From assembly GCF_026319365.1 (NCBI RefSeq), contig NZ_JAPDMS010000002.1:372001-436000 (forward strand): DNA of 64,000 nt. Reading direction: 5' to 3'. Position 1 is the stretch's first letter. Each line of letters starts with the position of its first letter. Positions 1 through 8,812 of this stretch are shown here, one piece after another. Source of the stretch: Methylophaga sp. OBS1. GTDB lineage: Bacteria; Pseudomonadota; Gammaproteobacteria; Nitrosococcales; Methylophagaceae. Made by a program: the position numbers and the translations under genes. The notes below the pieces were generated by a model. That model did not search any database. It was not told the origin of the DNA and saw only the letters and a list, made by a program, of their open reading frames with translations.

Positions 1-1
1 A

Positions 2-85
2 CTGGTGCTGTTCCGTGGCCGTCAGGTGATAGAGATGGCACTGGACGGATTAACTGAGAATGCAAACCACAACAACGGACGCTGA
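2..85 (+). CDS. 3' end of an unidentified upstream gene
   Basis: An open frame enters from the left edge and ends at TGA 83-85, giving 27 residues beginning LVLFRGRQVIEMALDGL. It would overlap the start of the next gene by 26 bases. A second open frame ends at 57, two bases before that start, but its residues (TGAVPWPSG) look less like a protein. Too little is present to name a family. The next gene is of a GNAT/C39 type that is often found beside RimK-like ATP-grasp ligases, but nothing in these residues proves that identity. Confidence 0.3.
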   Translation: MVLFRGRQVIEMALDGLTENANHNNGR

Positions 86-1190
86 GATCGATATTCGCGA
101 AGCGACACTGGATGATGTCGATGCGCTGAATAAGCTGGAAAATGCCTGTTTCGACACAGACAGGATTTCCCGCCGCAGCTTTCGCTGGATGATCGAAAAA
201 GGCCACAGTCTGTTGCTGGTGGCGCTTGTTGACCAGCAACTGGTCGGTTATGTATTGCTGCTTTATTCAAAGGGTACCTCCCTGGGCCGGGTCTATTCGC
301 TGGCGGTGGATGCCCGTTATCGCAAGGCCGGTATCGCCGCCAGGCTGATGCAGGAAGCCGAAACCCAGGCGTTGGATGATGGCCGTAGCTTCCTGAGGCT
401 GGAAGTCCGTCCTGACAACCATGGGGCTATCCGTCTGTATGAAAAGCTGGATTATCAGCCTTTCGATATCGTCACCGATTTCTATGAGGACCATGCCGAC
501 GCCCTCAGAATGATGAAGGTGCTGCACCACCAGCCTGAAATTACCCACCCTGAGGTCGCGCATTACTCCCAGACCACCGACTTCACCTGTGGTCCGGCCT
601 GCCTGATGATGGCGATGAAAACCTATGATGCGCCTCTTGTGCTGGACCGGCGTCTGGAATTCCAGCTCTGGCGAGAAGCCACCACCATCTTTATGACTTC
701 CGGCCATGGTGGCTGCAGTCCGCAGGGCCTGGCATTAGCGGCCTACCGTCGCGGGCTCAATACCACCCTGGTCACGAATTCTGACTTGATTCCCTTTGTC
801 GGTGGCGTGCGAAGTGAAGACAAAAAGGCGGTGATTGAATGCGTGCATCAGGACTTCATCGAGCAAATCAGCAGTTCTGAAATCCAGCAACTACAATGTA
901 CCGTCGATACTGCACTGCTCAAACATTCTCTGGATCAGGGCGCGCTGGCGCTGGTTTTGATCAGCTCCTACCGGCTTAACGAGAGTAAATCCCCGCATTG
1001 GGTGCTTGTGGTGTCGATATCAGATACTTTTGTTTATTTTCACGACCCGGATGTAGATTTGGACGATAACAAAAGCCTCACTGACAGCGGCTATATCCCG
1101 GTTACACATAAGGAATTCAACCGCATGCTGGGCTACGGTAAACCGCGCTATCAGGCGGCCGTTATCGTGTCTGACACTTTGTTGAAATGA
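60..1190 (+). CDS. GNAT acetyltransferase / C39-like peptidase fusion
   Basis: A 376-residue two-domain protein. Residues about 10-160 form a GNAT acyltransferase domain with the acetyl-CoA binding stretch YRKAGIAARLM. Residues about 165-375 form a peptidase C39-like papain fold: the segment TDFTCGPACLMMA gives candidate nucleophile Cys177, SPHWVLVV gives His313 and FHDPD gives Asp329, so the triad looks complete. No signal peptide or membrane segment is seen, so it is probably cytosolic. The fusion is a known family architecture; substrate and peptidase activity are unknown to me. In family context it may sit beside a RimK-like ligase and act in peptide or amino-acid tagging (inference). A weak GGA precedes the start. 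Confidence 0.8.
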   Translation: MQTTTTDAEIDIREATLDDVDALNKLENACFDTDRISRRSFRWMIEKGHSLLLVALVDQQLVGYVLLLYSKGTSLGRVYSLAVDARYRKAGIAARLMQEAETQALDDGRSFLRLEVRPDNHGAIRLYEKLDYQPFDIVTDFYEDHADALRMMKVLHHQPEITHPEVAHYSQTTDFTCGPACLMMAMKTYDAPLVLDRRLEFQLWREATTIFMTSGHGGCSPQGLALAAYRRGLNTTLVTNSDLIPFVGGVRSEDKKAVIECVHQDFIEQISSSEIQQLQCTVDTALLKHSLDQGALALVLISSYRLNESKSPHWVLVVSISDTFVYFHDPDVDLDDNKSLTDSGYIPVTHKEFNRMLGYGKPRYQAAVIVSDTLLK

Positions 1191-1232
1191 ACTTTTGATT
1201 GTCAGTCGGGTCGGTCAGGCTGAGGAGTGATT

Positions 1233-1688
1233 ATGATTGAAAAATTAAAACAGATGCTGGGTAATACCTTTGGAGAGGACAGTCAGGCCCTGATGTCTGA
1301 TCAGGGTCATACCAAGCTGTTGGCGGCGGTGGCGCTGATGATCGAAATTATTGCCGTGGATGATGAGCGGCATGACGCTGAAATCGCGATGCTCAGACAG
1401 CTTGTCAGCGAGCGTTTTAATCTATCTGCTGAAAAGGCGGAAGCACTGATCGAACAAGCTGAAGCGGCTTTGCTGCAATCCACTGACTTTTACCGTTTTA
1501 CCTCAGCGATCAATAGTGAGTTCGACCATGAAGAGAAGATCGAATTGATCGAATCATTATGGCAACTCGCTAATGCTGATGAGCATATCGATGCGATTGA
1601 ACAGCATGTCATTCGTAAGCTCGCCAGTCTGCTTCATGTCTCGCATAAAGACTTTATCGCCACCAAGCTGCGGGTTGTAAGTGAATGA
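1233..1688 (+). CDS. TerB-like (tellurite-resistance family) protein
   Basis: A 151-residue, mainly helical acidic protein of the TerB/DjlA-N fold. The pattern LLAAVALMIEIIAVDDERHDAE followed by repeated short helices and a later ANADEHIDAIEQHVIRKLA is the usual two-half TerB arrangement, with acidic residues that can bind metal. I place the start at ATG 1233 because GAGGAG lies at 1222-1227, five bases upstream; a GTG at 1227 falls inside that site. It stops one base before the convergent PNPOx gene. Stand-alone TerB proteins are widespread and need not give tellurite resistance; its role is not known. Confidence 0.75.
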   Translation: MIEKLKQMLGNTFGEDSQALMSDQGHTKLLAAVALMIEIIAVDDERHDAEIAMLRQLVSERFNLSAEKAEALIEQAEAALLQSTDFYRFTSAINSEFDHEEKIELIESLWQLANADEHIDAIEQHVIRKLASLLHVSHKDFIATKLRVVSE

Positions 1689-1689
1689 A

Positions 1690-2355
1690 TCAGGCTTTTT
1701 CATCGCCTGACTGTACGTAACTCATCCACTCCTCGATAGGCATTGTACCGCCTGATTTTTCAACCTTTTCACGGTCTTTGTCACTCAATACATCGTTGAC
1801 TTCATCCACCCGTTTCCAGGCAGCAACCGGCGTTTCGCAGTCAGCTTTGGGGACGTAATGCGAGTCCTTCACTTTCTGATAGCGGTGGATGTAGCGCGGG
1901 CAGTTCTGCCATAGTTCACTCACTCTGACCCGCACCACCAATTCCGCTTCTTTCCAGCTAGGGAGCAGAGGATCATCGGCAGACACGCTGGCCTTGCCCT
2001 GCACCCGGATGCGATGCGGTTTTTCAAAGTCAATAAACAACATGCCCACTTCGGCATGGCCGTCGATATTGCCCATCGAGAAATACATGCCATTGCCGTC
2101 AAAGCTCGGGAAAGCCAGGGTATGCTCATCGACCACACGAACAAAGGCACCGGCTTCACCGCCTTTGTAGGAAACCGTGGGACGGCCCTGATGATCGACT
2201 GTGGACAGGAAGAACATATCCCGCTGTTCTATAAACGCCGCAGCCTCTTCGGAAATCTCTGTAATCACAGCCAGTTCTTCGACCCGGTCAGCCATATCTC
2301 TGCTGTCGAAAAGATCCTGAAATTCGCGGTGTTTCTCACCATAAAGTCTGCTCAT
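1690..2355 (-). CDS. pyridoxamine 5'-phosphate oxidase-family flavoprotein
   Basis: A 221-residue protein of the PNPOx-like split-barrel FMN-binding family. Residues about 30-140 hold the barrel, including MFFLSTVDHQGRPTVSYKGG, LAFPSFDGNGMYFSMGNI and GMLFIDFEKPHRIRVQGKA, the phosphate and flavin contact regions. The C-terminal third, with PRYIHRYQKV, is an extension seen in a subgroup of general-stress-type PNPOx proteins. It is soluble and has no signal peptide. It lies alone on the minus strand between TerB and the iron region. True vitamin B6 synthesis activity is unlikely without the PdxH substrate motif; a flavin or F420-type oxidoreductase or reductase role is more likely. Confidence 0.75.
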   Translation of the reverse strand: MSRLYGEKHREFQDLFDSRDMADRVEELAVITEISEEAAAFIEQRDMFFLSTVDHQGRPTVSYKGGEAGAFVRVVDEHTLAFPSFDGNGMYFSMGNIDGHAEVGMLFIDFEKPHRIRVQGKASVSADDPLLPSWKEAELVVRVRVSELWQNCPRYIHRYQKVKDSHYVPKADCETPVAAWKRVDEVNDVLSDKDREKVEKSGGTMPIEEWMSYVQSGDEKA

Positions 2356-2591
2356 AACGGCTCCATTGCAAATAAGCTGTCGGTCAAATTAACACGCTGC
2401 CATTGCCCTGTACATGGCAATGCTCAGCACAGGCAAATTGCCCGGATTCAGGCTGAGGGCAACCCCGGTCATCAGTCGTTGCGGTGTCAGCGGCGGCTGA
2501 TATTTCCTGCTGGCAAGCACTAAATACACCCCCCTGATTGAGCTTGCAGTGTTTCCCCACACAGAACAGGTTGCCAAATGAACATTTAAAC

Positions 2592-2610
2592 GATAATGTA
2601 TCTCATTAGC
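2592..2610. promoter_or_regulatory. Fur-box-like site upstream of fecI
   Basis: The 19 bases gataatgtatctcattagc match 14 of 19 positions of the Fur consensus (GATAATGATAATCATTATC), with both half-sites well kept. The site ends 25 bases before the sigma-factor start, where it could block its promoter when iron is plentiful. This fits the usual Fur control of fecI-type genes. Confidence 0.65.
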
Positions 2611-2635
2611 AATCGTAACTATTTGTTTTTACTGG

Positions 2636-3127
2636 ATGACACAGCAAAACCTGGAAAACCTATATCTACAGCATCACAGCTGGCTGTGGCACTGGATCAA
2701 AAGCCGCCTGGACTGTGATGAGCAGGCCCGGGATCTGACCCAGGAAACCTTTATCAAGTTACTGGTTCAGGGGCGTGCCGGAGATTTGCACGCGCCCAAA
2801 GCTTACCTGAGCAGCATTGCCCGTGGCTTGCTGGTGGACTTGTTCCGCCGCCGCAGTGTGGAAAAGGCCTATGTGGACGCCTTGCAGCTACAGCCGGAAC
2901 AACATGCTATTTCACCCGAGCTACAGCACAGCATCCTTGAGACGCTGATGGAAATCGACCAGATGCTGGACAGCATGAGTGAACGGGGCCGGCAGATCTT
3001 TCTGATGGCGCAGCTCGATGGTTTGTCCTATGCGGAGATCAGTCGCCGCCTTGGTGTTTCCGTCAACACGGTGCGGAAACATTTTATCCGTGCCATGACC
3101 CAGTGCCTGCTGTTAGTGGATGAATAA
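2636..3127 (+). CDS. fecI: FecI-family ECF sigma factor
   Basis: A 163-residue extracytoplasmic-function sigma factor. Region 2 lies at about residues 10-75, including DLTQETFIKLL, which contacts core polymerase and the -10 element. Region 4, a helix-turn-helix for the -35 element, lies at about 110-160 with LSYAEISRRLGVSVNTVRKHF. It should direct transcription of the TonB receptor gene downstream in response to receptor occupancy relayed by the FecR anti-sigma/activator. It overlaps fecR by 8 bases, so translation is probably coupled. A Fur box lies just upstream. Confidence 0.88.
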   Translation: MTQQNLENLYLQHHSWLWHWIKSRLDCDEQARDLTQETFIKLLVQGRAGDLHAPKAYLSSIARGLLVDLFRRRSVEKAYVDALQLQPEQHAISPELQHSILETLMEIDQMLDSMSERGRQIFLMAQLDGLSYAEISRRLGVSVNTVRKHFIRAMTQCLLLVDE

Positions 3128-4070
3128 CGCCATGAAGCTTGATGCCGATATCCTGGAAGCCGCCGCTACCTGGTATGTCGATCTTAAATCTGCGGCCGCC
3201 GACGACCCGCTGCACGACGCCCATAAACAATGGCTGGAGGCCGACTCCAGGCATGTGTTGGCCTGGCGCCGGATTCAGCAACTACAAAAACGCTTTCGGG
3301 GACTGCCCCGGGACATCCGCCCCGAAACACTGGAGAAAGCCCGCCGTTCACGCCGGGAGATGATCAAAGCCTTGATGGTGGTCATGACAGTCGGTGGAGC
3401 GGGTGCGGCCTGGCAACAAAAAAGCCGGGTGCTCAGCCTGGCTGCCGATTACCGTACTGCTGTGGGGCAGCGCCGTGATATTACCCTGGCCGATGGCAGC
3501 CAACTTCATCTCAATACCGACTCGGCACTGGATGTGCGTTTCAGCCCTGAAAAACGCGAAGTGTTTTTGTATCGCGGTGAAGTGATGGTCAGTACGGCTA
3601 ATGATCAACATCAGCGGCCTTTTATCGTGACAAGCCCGCATGGTGAGGTGCAGGCACTGGGTACCCGTTTCAGTGTCAGTAGTGACCAGCGCCGCACCCG
3701 GGTCAAAGTGTTTGAACATGCAGTGTCATTATCAGCTGCTGATGCGAATGACAGTCTGTCGCTGCAAGCCGGCAGACAGGCTGACTTCACTGAACAACAA
3801 TACAGTGCTGTCACTGCGATTCCAGCCAATGCCGATGCCTGGGTACAGGGTTTGCTGATTGTCAGCGACTGGCGGTTGGCTGATTTTGTCGATGAACTCA
3901 AGCGCTATCACAAAGGCGCGCTGAGTTGTGATGAAAAGGTGGCTGATTATCGGATATCCGGCGCTTTTCATTTGAACGATACCCGCGCTGTACTGGAAAA
4001 TCTCAGTAGCACCCTGCCGGTAAAAGTGCGTTATCTGACACGATTCTGGGCCCGGGTGGAAGCAGGCTGA
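3120..4070 (+). CDS. fecR: FecR-family sigma regulator
   Basis: A 316-residue inner-membrane regulator. The cytoplasmic N-terminal DUF4880 segment (about residues 8-60, with DPLHDAHKQWLEADSRHVLAWRR) binds FecI-type sigma factors. A single hydrophobic segment follows near residue 90. The periplasmic FecR domain (about 115-215, with GQRRDITLADGSQLHLNTDSAL) and a C-terminal STN-like portion receive the signal from the receptor's N-terminal domain. The start chosen overlaps the sigma stop; an in-frame ATG at 3132 is an alternative. Sigma, regulator and receptor are consecutive and co-oriented. Confidence 0.87.
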   Translation: MNNAMKLDADILEAAATWYVDLKSAAADDPLHDAHKQWLEADSRHVLAWRRIQQLQKRFRGLPRDIRPETLEKARRSRREMIKALMVVMTVGGAGAAWQQKSRVLSLAADYRTAVGQRRDITLADGSQLHLNTDSALDVRFSPEKREVFLYRGEVMVSTANDQHQRPFIVTSPHGEVQALGTRFSVSSDQRRTRVKVFEHAVSLSAADANDSLSLQAGRQADFTEQQYSAVTAIPANADAWVQGLLIVSDWRLADFVDELKRYHKGALSCDEKVADYRISGAFHLNDTRAVLENLSSTLPVKVRYLTRFWARVEAG

Positions 4071-4185
4071 GTTTCAGCTGCTGAAAAAAATGTAAACAGG
4101 GGTTGTTGATTTTCAATCTCGTTCGGCCTGTTAGATAGAGGCGTTGCAAGTCGACGTCAAAATTTTTCAATTAACAGGCAATGCA

Positions 4186-6612
4186 ATGAAACAACGTGTC
4201 CAGAAATATCCCTTGAAACTCCTGAGTCGCCGTCTGCTGGTGGTCGGGATTGTCAGCACTAGTCTGATGAGCGGCGCAGTGCTCAGCACGGCGGCTCATG
4301 CCGACACTGCGGTCACTCAGAAGAGCTTTAATATCGATGCCGGTTCGCTGGAGTCGGCCCTGGTACAGTTTTCAGTCCAAAGCGGCATTACTGTGTCGTT
4401 TGCGCCAGAGGTCGTGCAGGGACTGACCACACCCCAGTACAAAGGCAACTATGCCCCTGATGCTTTGCTCGACAGTTTGCTCAGTGACAAGGACTTGAGC
4501 CCAAAGCAACTGGCTAATGGCAGTTACACCATTGTTAAACAGTCGGCTGCTAATGTTAGTCCCGGGTCGCGTGATATGAACACGGTAGAGCTGGATGAGA
4601 TGGTCATCACTTCAACCCGCGCTGAGACCCGGTTGGAAGATTCTGCCCAGGTATTGACGGTGATCGACCGTGAGCAGATTGAAAAACAGATGGAAATGAG
4701 CAGTGACACTTCTCAGATCCTCAGCCGACTGCTGCCGGCGTTTTCGCCCAGCCGTCAGAAGCTGACCAGCAGTGGTGAAACTTTTCGCGGTCGTTCTCCC
4801 TTATTTCTGATTGATGGCGTGCCGCAGAGTAATCCCCTGCGTGACGGTCAACGTGATGGCCACACCATAGATATGGCAATGGTCGAGCGCATTGAAGTGA
4901 TTCACGGCGCCAATGCCATTCACGGCCTCGGCGCCACCGGCGGCATTATCAACTTTATTACCCGCCGCCCCAGCAGCGATACGCTGAAACAGCATGCCAA
5001 TATCCAAATGAGCTCACCTACTGGCGAGTTCGGTGATGAAACCATGGGTTACCGGGCGGATTACAGCCTGCGTGGCAGTAAAAATGATTTCGAATATACG
5101 CTGGGTCTGAGCTATGAGCGCCAGGGCGTGTTTCTGGATGCCGATGGCACTGAAATCGGAGTCGATAACGTCCAGGGCGATATTATGAATTCGCAGAGCT
5201 ATGACGTGTTTGCCAAGCTGGGTTACTGGTTCGATGATAATCAGAATCTGGAGTTCACCCTGAACCGCTACCAGATCAAAGGCGGCAATGATTATGTCAG
5301 TGTGGATGGCAACAAGGCGGCGGGCATTCCCACCACTTCACGCAGGGGCACACCGATCGGCGAGGCGCCACGTAACCGGGTGCTGACGACCAGTGTTAAA
5401 TACCAGCATTACGATCTGGCGGGCATGGAATTTACCGCCCAGGCTTACCGTCAGGAGTTTGAAGCACTGTATGGAGCGCTGGCTTCCGGCAGCTTTACCG
5501 ACCCGGTTCTGGCACCGGACAGCATTGATCAAACCCAAATCGAGTCCGATAAAAACGGCGCGAAATTCACCCTGGTCAAGGACGACCTGTTTGATGACAA
5601 GCTGAAACTGACCACTGGCCTCGATTTGCTGGAAGACAGTTCATTGCAGCGTCTGGCCATGACTGACCGGGTCTATGTGCCGGAAGTCGTGTATAAAAAC
5701 TATGCCCCGTTCCTGCAGGCTCAGTTCAAGCCGGTGGATTATCTGGTGTTACATGCCGGTGCCCGCTATGAACATGCTGAGCTGGACATCGACACCTTCC
5801 AGACCGTGTTCGGTAAAGGCGGGGTGACAGTGCAGGGGGGCAAGCCGGACTTTAATGAAACCCTGTTTAATGGCGGCGCGGTCGTTTCCCCGACCTCATG
5901 GCTCAGTGTCTTTGCCAACTATTCGGAAGGTTTTGGCATGCCCGATGTTGGCCGTGTTTTGCGCGGTATTGGTACCCCCGGACTGAGTGTGGAATCCCTG
6001 CTGGATTTGAAGCCGATCCTGACGACCAACAAGGAAATCGGTGTGCGTATTGACTGGGCACCGGTTGATTTTGAAATCAGCTATTACGAGTCGGATTCCG
6101 ATCTGGGCTCCCGCCTGGAAGCCAATGCCGATAACACCGAATACTTTATCCGCAGACAAAAAACCGAGATTGAGGGCGTTGAGGCCAGCCTGGGTTTGCA
6201 GGCCAATAAGGATCATTATTTGAACCTGGCGTATTCCTACATCCGCGGTCGCTTTGACAGTGATAATGATGGCCGGGTCGATGCCGATTTGAATGGCTCC
6301 AATATTCCGCCCAACCGCCTGCTGGCGAGCTGGAGCGCGGACTGGACACCCAAGCTGAGCTCTTTTATTCAGGCCAGTTATAACTTTGACCGCAGCTTTA
6401 ATGATGCCGATGATGAGGACTTCAATGGTTATGCCTTGATCGATGCATCGCTGGGCTATGAACTGGGTAAAGGTACAGTCAATCTTGCCGTCAGTAACCT
6501 GCTGAATAAAGATTATTTCAGCTATTCCTCGCAGACCAATTACGGCTCAGACACCCGTAATTTCAAGGGACGCGGTCGGGTTATAACACTGGGCTACGCA
6601 CTCGATTTTTAG
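4186..6612 (+). CDS. TonB-dependent siderophore receptor with signalling domain (FecA type)
   Basis: An 808-residue outer-membrane receptor. A long signal peptide ends near STAAHA. It is followed by an STN (secretin/TonB N-terminal) signalling domain, seen as FNIDAGSLESALVQFSVQSG, then a TonB box region (DEMVITSTR), a plug domain (RGRSPLFLIDGVPQSNPL, GANAIHGLGATGGIINFITRRP) and a 22-strand barrel ending in a terminal Phe. The STN domain marks it as a transducing receptor that signals to FecR. ATG 4186 is preferred because AGG at 4176-4178 is well spaced; the frame is open back to a TTG at 4144. The ligand is unknown, probably a ferric siderophore. Confidence 0.88.
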   Translation: MKQRVQKYPLKLLSRRLLVVGIVSTSLMSGAVLSTAAHADTAVTQKSFNIDAGSLESALVQFSVQSGITVSFAPEVVQGLTTPQYKGNYAPDALLDSLLSDKDLSPKQLANGSYTIVKQSAANVSPGSRDMNTVELDEMVITSTRAETRLEDSAQVLTVIDREQIEKQMEMSSDTSQILSRLLPAFSPSRQKLTSSGETFRGRSPLFLIDGVPQSNPLRDGQRDGHTIDMAMVERIEVIHGANAIHGLGATGGIINFITRRPSSDTLKQHANIQMSSPTGEFGDETMGYRADYSLRGSKNDFEYTLGLSYERQGVFLDADGTEIGVDNVQGDIMNSQSYDVFAKLGYWFDDNQNLEFTLNRYQIKGGNDYVSVDGNKAAGIPTTSRRGTPIGEAPRNRVLTTSVKYQHYDLAGMEFTAQAYRQEFEALYGALASGSFTDPVLAPDSIDQTQIESDKNGAKFTLVKDDLFDDKLKLTTGLDLLEDSSLQRLAMTDRVYVPEVVYKNYAPFLQAQFKPVDYLVLHAGARYEHAELDIDTFQTVFGKGGVTVQGGKPDFNETLFNGGAVVSPTSWLSVFANYSEGFGMPDVGRVLRGIGTPGLSVESLLDLKPILTTNKEIGVRIDWAPVDFEISYYESDSDLGSRLEANADNTEYFIRRQKTEIEGVEASLGLQANKDHYLNLAYSYIRGRFDSDNDGRVDADLNGSNIPPNRLLASWSADWTPKLSSFIQASYNFDRSFNDADDEDFNGYALIDASLGYELGKGTVNLAVSNLLNKDYFSYSSQTNYGSDTRNFKGRGRVITLGYALDF

Positions 6613-6644
6613 GACGTTAAGCTTAGTCTCAAACCTTGATAATA

Positions 6645-6670
6645 CAGCGGCCCTGGGCCGCTGTTTTTTT
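6645..6670 (+). terminator. Rho-independent terminator after the receptor gene
   Basis: An 8-bp GC-rich stem (cagcggcc / ggccgctg) with a tiny loop is followed by seven T. It separates the fecI-fecR-receptor transcript from the DUF3649 group. Confidence 0.85.
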
Positions 6671-6743
6671 ACATCAGAGCATAATTTAATAATCTATTTT
6701 GATGGATTCCGCCAATTGACTGGGCGTTAATAAAACAGATAGG

Positions 6744-6762
6744 TATAATGCGTCTTATTCAC
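6744..6762. promoter_or_regulatory. weak Fur-box-like site before the DUF3649-PepSY-DUF3325 genes
   Basis: The sequence tataatgcgtcttattcac keeps 11 of 19 Fur consensus positions, mostly in the left half-site. It also holds a tataat-like -10 element. It is the only candidate operator in the gap and is weaker than the other sites in this region. Confidence 0.25.
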
Positions 6763-6804
6763 ATTTGGTCACTCAGGCCCTGTTGTTCGGAATGAGGCTT
6801 TACC

Positions 6805-7098
6805 ATGATTTCGCAGACTGCTTTGCAGAACACAAACCGCATTATCGCCGCCTTTCTTGGCGGCTACGCTTTCACCTGGGGCCTGTCGGCGCTCGCTATC
6901 ACGACGATGGTGACCCTGGGCATTGATTACCACGAGGCAGAAACCGGCATGACGCTGGTTGCCTTCCTGATTTTTCTGGCGCTTTTCCTGTGGGCATTTG
7001 CCGCTGCCAGCATGCTTCGGGTGTGGCTGGTGCTGGCTGGTGGTGCTGCGGTGATGATGTCGATTGCCATAATGCTGCAAAACAGCCTGGTCAGTTAG
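6805..7098 (+). CDS. DUF3649 membrane protein of an iron-uptake cluster
   Basis: A 97-residue protein with three predicted membrane helices (about residues 15-35, 50-70 and 72-92). The family DUF3649 is typically found beside PepSY-TM reductases and TonB receptors. It starts after GAGG and is followed after 10 bases by the PepSY gene, so they are probably co-transcribed. It probably helps the PepSY protein assemble or act in the inner membrane; no direct function is proved. A second, diverged copy lies at 11442-11729. Confidence 0.75.
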   Translation: MISQTALQNTNRIIAAFLGGYAFTWGLSALAITTMVTLGIDYHEAETGMTLVAFLIFLALFLWAFAAASMLRVWLVLAGGAAVMMSIAIMLQNSLVS

Positions 7099-7108
7099 GA
7101 GCGCGACG

Positions 7109-8812
7109 ATGTTTAATTCTTTACGTATGTCCATGGGTTGGGTCCACACCTGGCTGGGCCTGGTACTCGGTTTTGTGCTGATGATCTGCTTTTTCTTCGG
7201 TGCGCTGTCCGTGTTTGATCGGGAAATCGATCGCTGGGCCATTCCCGATACCCGTTTTGAACCACAGCCGATGCCCTCTTTTGATGAGGTGCTGAAACCG
7301 GTCTTTGATGAGATGAAGCCGCATCCGACCGATATGGCCGCGACACAGCAACGGGTGATTGGCGACTTGCCCGATCCTGATACCATGCCGCTGAAATCAC
7401 TCTACGCCTATACCACACACCGTGATCCGGTGTTGCGTATTGGCGGCGAATTCGGCATTCCCAATGAGCCCAAAGATCCCGCAGATGATCATTTACATGT
7501 CCATGGCTGGGCCACGGTCAATCCCACCACGGGGGAAACCCTGAGCGATAACGCGCTCAAAATCGGCAGCGAATGGTTTTACCCGATGCATTACAACCTG
7601 CATCTGAGGTGGAACATGCTCGGTTACTGGATCGTCGGTGTGGCAGCACTGGTGATGCTGGCAGCGCTGGTGACCGGGGTGATTATTCACCGTAAACTGT
7701 TCCGTGAATTCTTCACTTTCCGCCCCTGGAAACACGTATTTCGCAGCAGCCTCGATTTGCATAATGTTACCGGGGTAGTGGCCTTACCCTTCCATTTCTT
7801 CTTTGCTTTCACGGCTTTGGTAATTTTTGCGGCCAATATTTATCTGCCTTTGTCGCACACCACCCTAAAACCTTTGCATGAACAGCACGAAAAACTGGAA
7901 GCCGAACGCACCGGCTTGCCGCATGAAGAATCCGGTGTGGCCGCACCGCTGGCATCGGTTGATGCGATGGTTGCGGAGGCCAAGCGCCGCTGGGCGGAGC
8001 GCGACATGCCGGGAGAGGTCGGCTATCTGTTTATGGACCATATCGGTGATGAGAACAGCTATGTCAGCATCTACCGTGCCGGCAGTGACCGTGTCGCGCT
8101 GGTGGGTGAGGGCATCCATTTCAAAGCCAGCACCGGCGAGGTCATTCGTGAAGAGCCGCCGCGCAGCGTCGTGGCCTCGATTGATGAGTTTCTGACCGGT
8201 CTGCATCTGCAACATTTTGAGCACTGGTTGCTGCGTTGGCTCTATGTGTTTGGTGGTCTGCTCGGTGCGATTTGTATTGCTACCGGGTTTGTGCTCTTTG
8301 TCGAAAAACGCAAAGGCAAGCATGCCAAAACGGGCAGCCAGGGCTGCCGTATCGTTGATGCTATGGCTGTGACCACGGTGACCGGTATGGTCATTGCCGC
8401 AGTCAGTATGCTGGTGGCCAACCGTATTTTGCCTGCCGAGCTGGCGGGTAAAGGTCAGTGGGAACAGACTGTCTTCTGGTGGGCATGGGGGCTGGCCTTC
8501 CTGCATGCTGCGTGGCGCAGTTCGCCGGTGGCCAAGGCAAGGCATAACCCGGCCTGGCGGGAACAGTCCATGGTGATAGCACTGTTAAGTCTCAGTGCCG
8601 TTGGTTTGAACTGGATTACCACCGGGGACCATTTGATTAAAACCGTGTTTACCGATACTTATTGGGCCGTCGCGGGCGTTGATATGAGTCTGCTGGCAAC
8701 AGCGCTGATTGCGCTTTATGCCGCTGCCAAGCTGCGTGCGCCAATCTCGCTACAAAAACAGAAGATGGAAAAATCGTTGAACCGTAACAAGCAGGTGAAC
8801 GCCTATGACTGA
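7109..8812 (+). CDS. PepSY-associated transmembrane protein, likely ferrisiderophore reductase (FoxB/FpvG type)
   Basis: A 567-residue inner-membrane protein. It has a first helix with GWVHTWLGLVLGF, a periplasmic PepSY-bearing loop, then helices with DLHNVTGVVALPFHFFF and LQHFEHWLLRWLYVFGG, and further C-terminal helices. The repeated His-containing helices fit the di-heme PepSY-TM reductases that release iron from siderophores in the periplasm (FoxB, FpvG in Pseudomonas). AGGAG lies seven bases before the start. It overlaps the DUF3325 gene by 8 bases and follows DUF3649, making a compact three-gene unit behind the receptor. Confidence 0.82.
   Translation: MFNSLRMSMGWVHTWLGLVLGFVLMICFFFGALSVFDREIDRWAIPDTRFEPQPMPSFDEVLKPVFDEMKPHPTDMAATQQRVIGDLPDPDTMPLKSLYAYTTHRDPVLRIGGEFGIPNEPKDPADDHLHVHGWATVNPTTGETLSDNALKIGSEWFYPMHYNLHLRWNMLGYWIVGVAALVMLAALVTGVIIHRKLFREFFTFRPWKHVFRSSLDLHNVTGVVALPFHFFFAFTALVIFAANIYLPLSHTTLKPLHEQHEKLEAERTGLPHEESGVAAPLASVDAMVAEAKRRWAERDMPGEVGYLFMDHIGDENSYVSIYRAGSDRVALVGEGIHFKASTGEVIREEPPRSVVASIDEFLTGLHLQHFEHWLLRWLYVFGGLLGAICIATGFVLFVEKRKGKHAKTGSQGCRIVDAMAVTTVTGMVIAAVSMLVANRILPAELAGKGQWEQTVFWWAWGLAFLHAAWRSSPVAKARHNPAWREQSMVIALLSLSAVGLNWITTGDHLIKTVFTDTYWAVAGVDMSLLATALIALYAAAKLRAPISLQKQKMEKSLNRNKQVNAYD

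Noticed and set aside
2389..2577. 62-codon minus-strand frame in the gap before fecI
   Set aside because: No SD site or family match. The gap is better explained as the regulatory region of fecI with a Fur box just beyond.
4092..4124. FecI-type promoter before the receptor gene (gtaaac ... ctcgttc)
   Set aside because: Spacing and hexamers do not fit the known iron-starvation sigma consensus well enough to claim.
4144..4185. TTG start extending the first receptor upstream
   Set aside because: ATG 4186 has a well-spaced AGG and gives a normal signal peptide; the extra 14 residues add nothing.
7865..8545. 226-codon minus-strand frame opposite the PepSY gene
   Set aside because: The PepSY frame has helices and conserved His motifs; the antisense frame is low-complexity and has no recognisable features.
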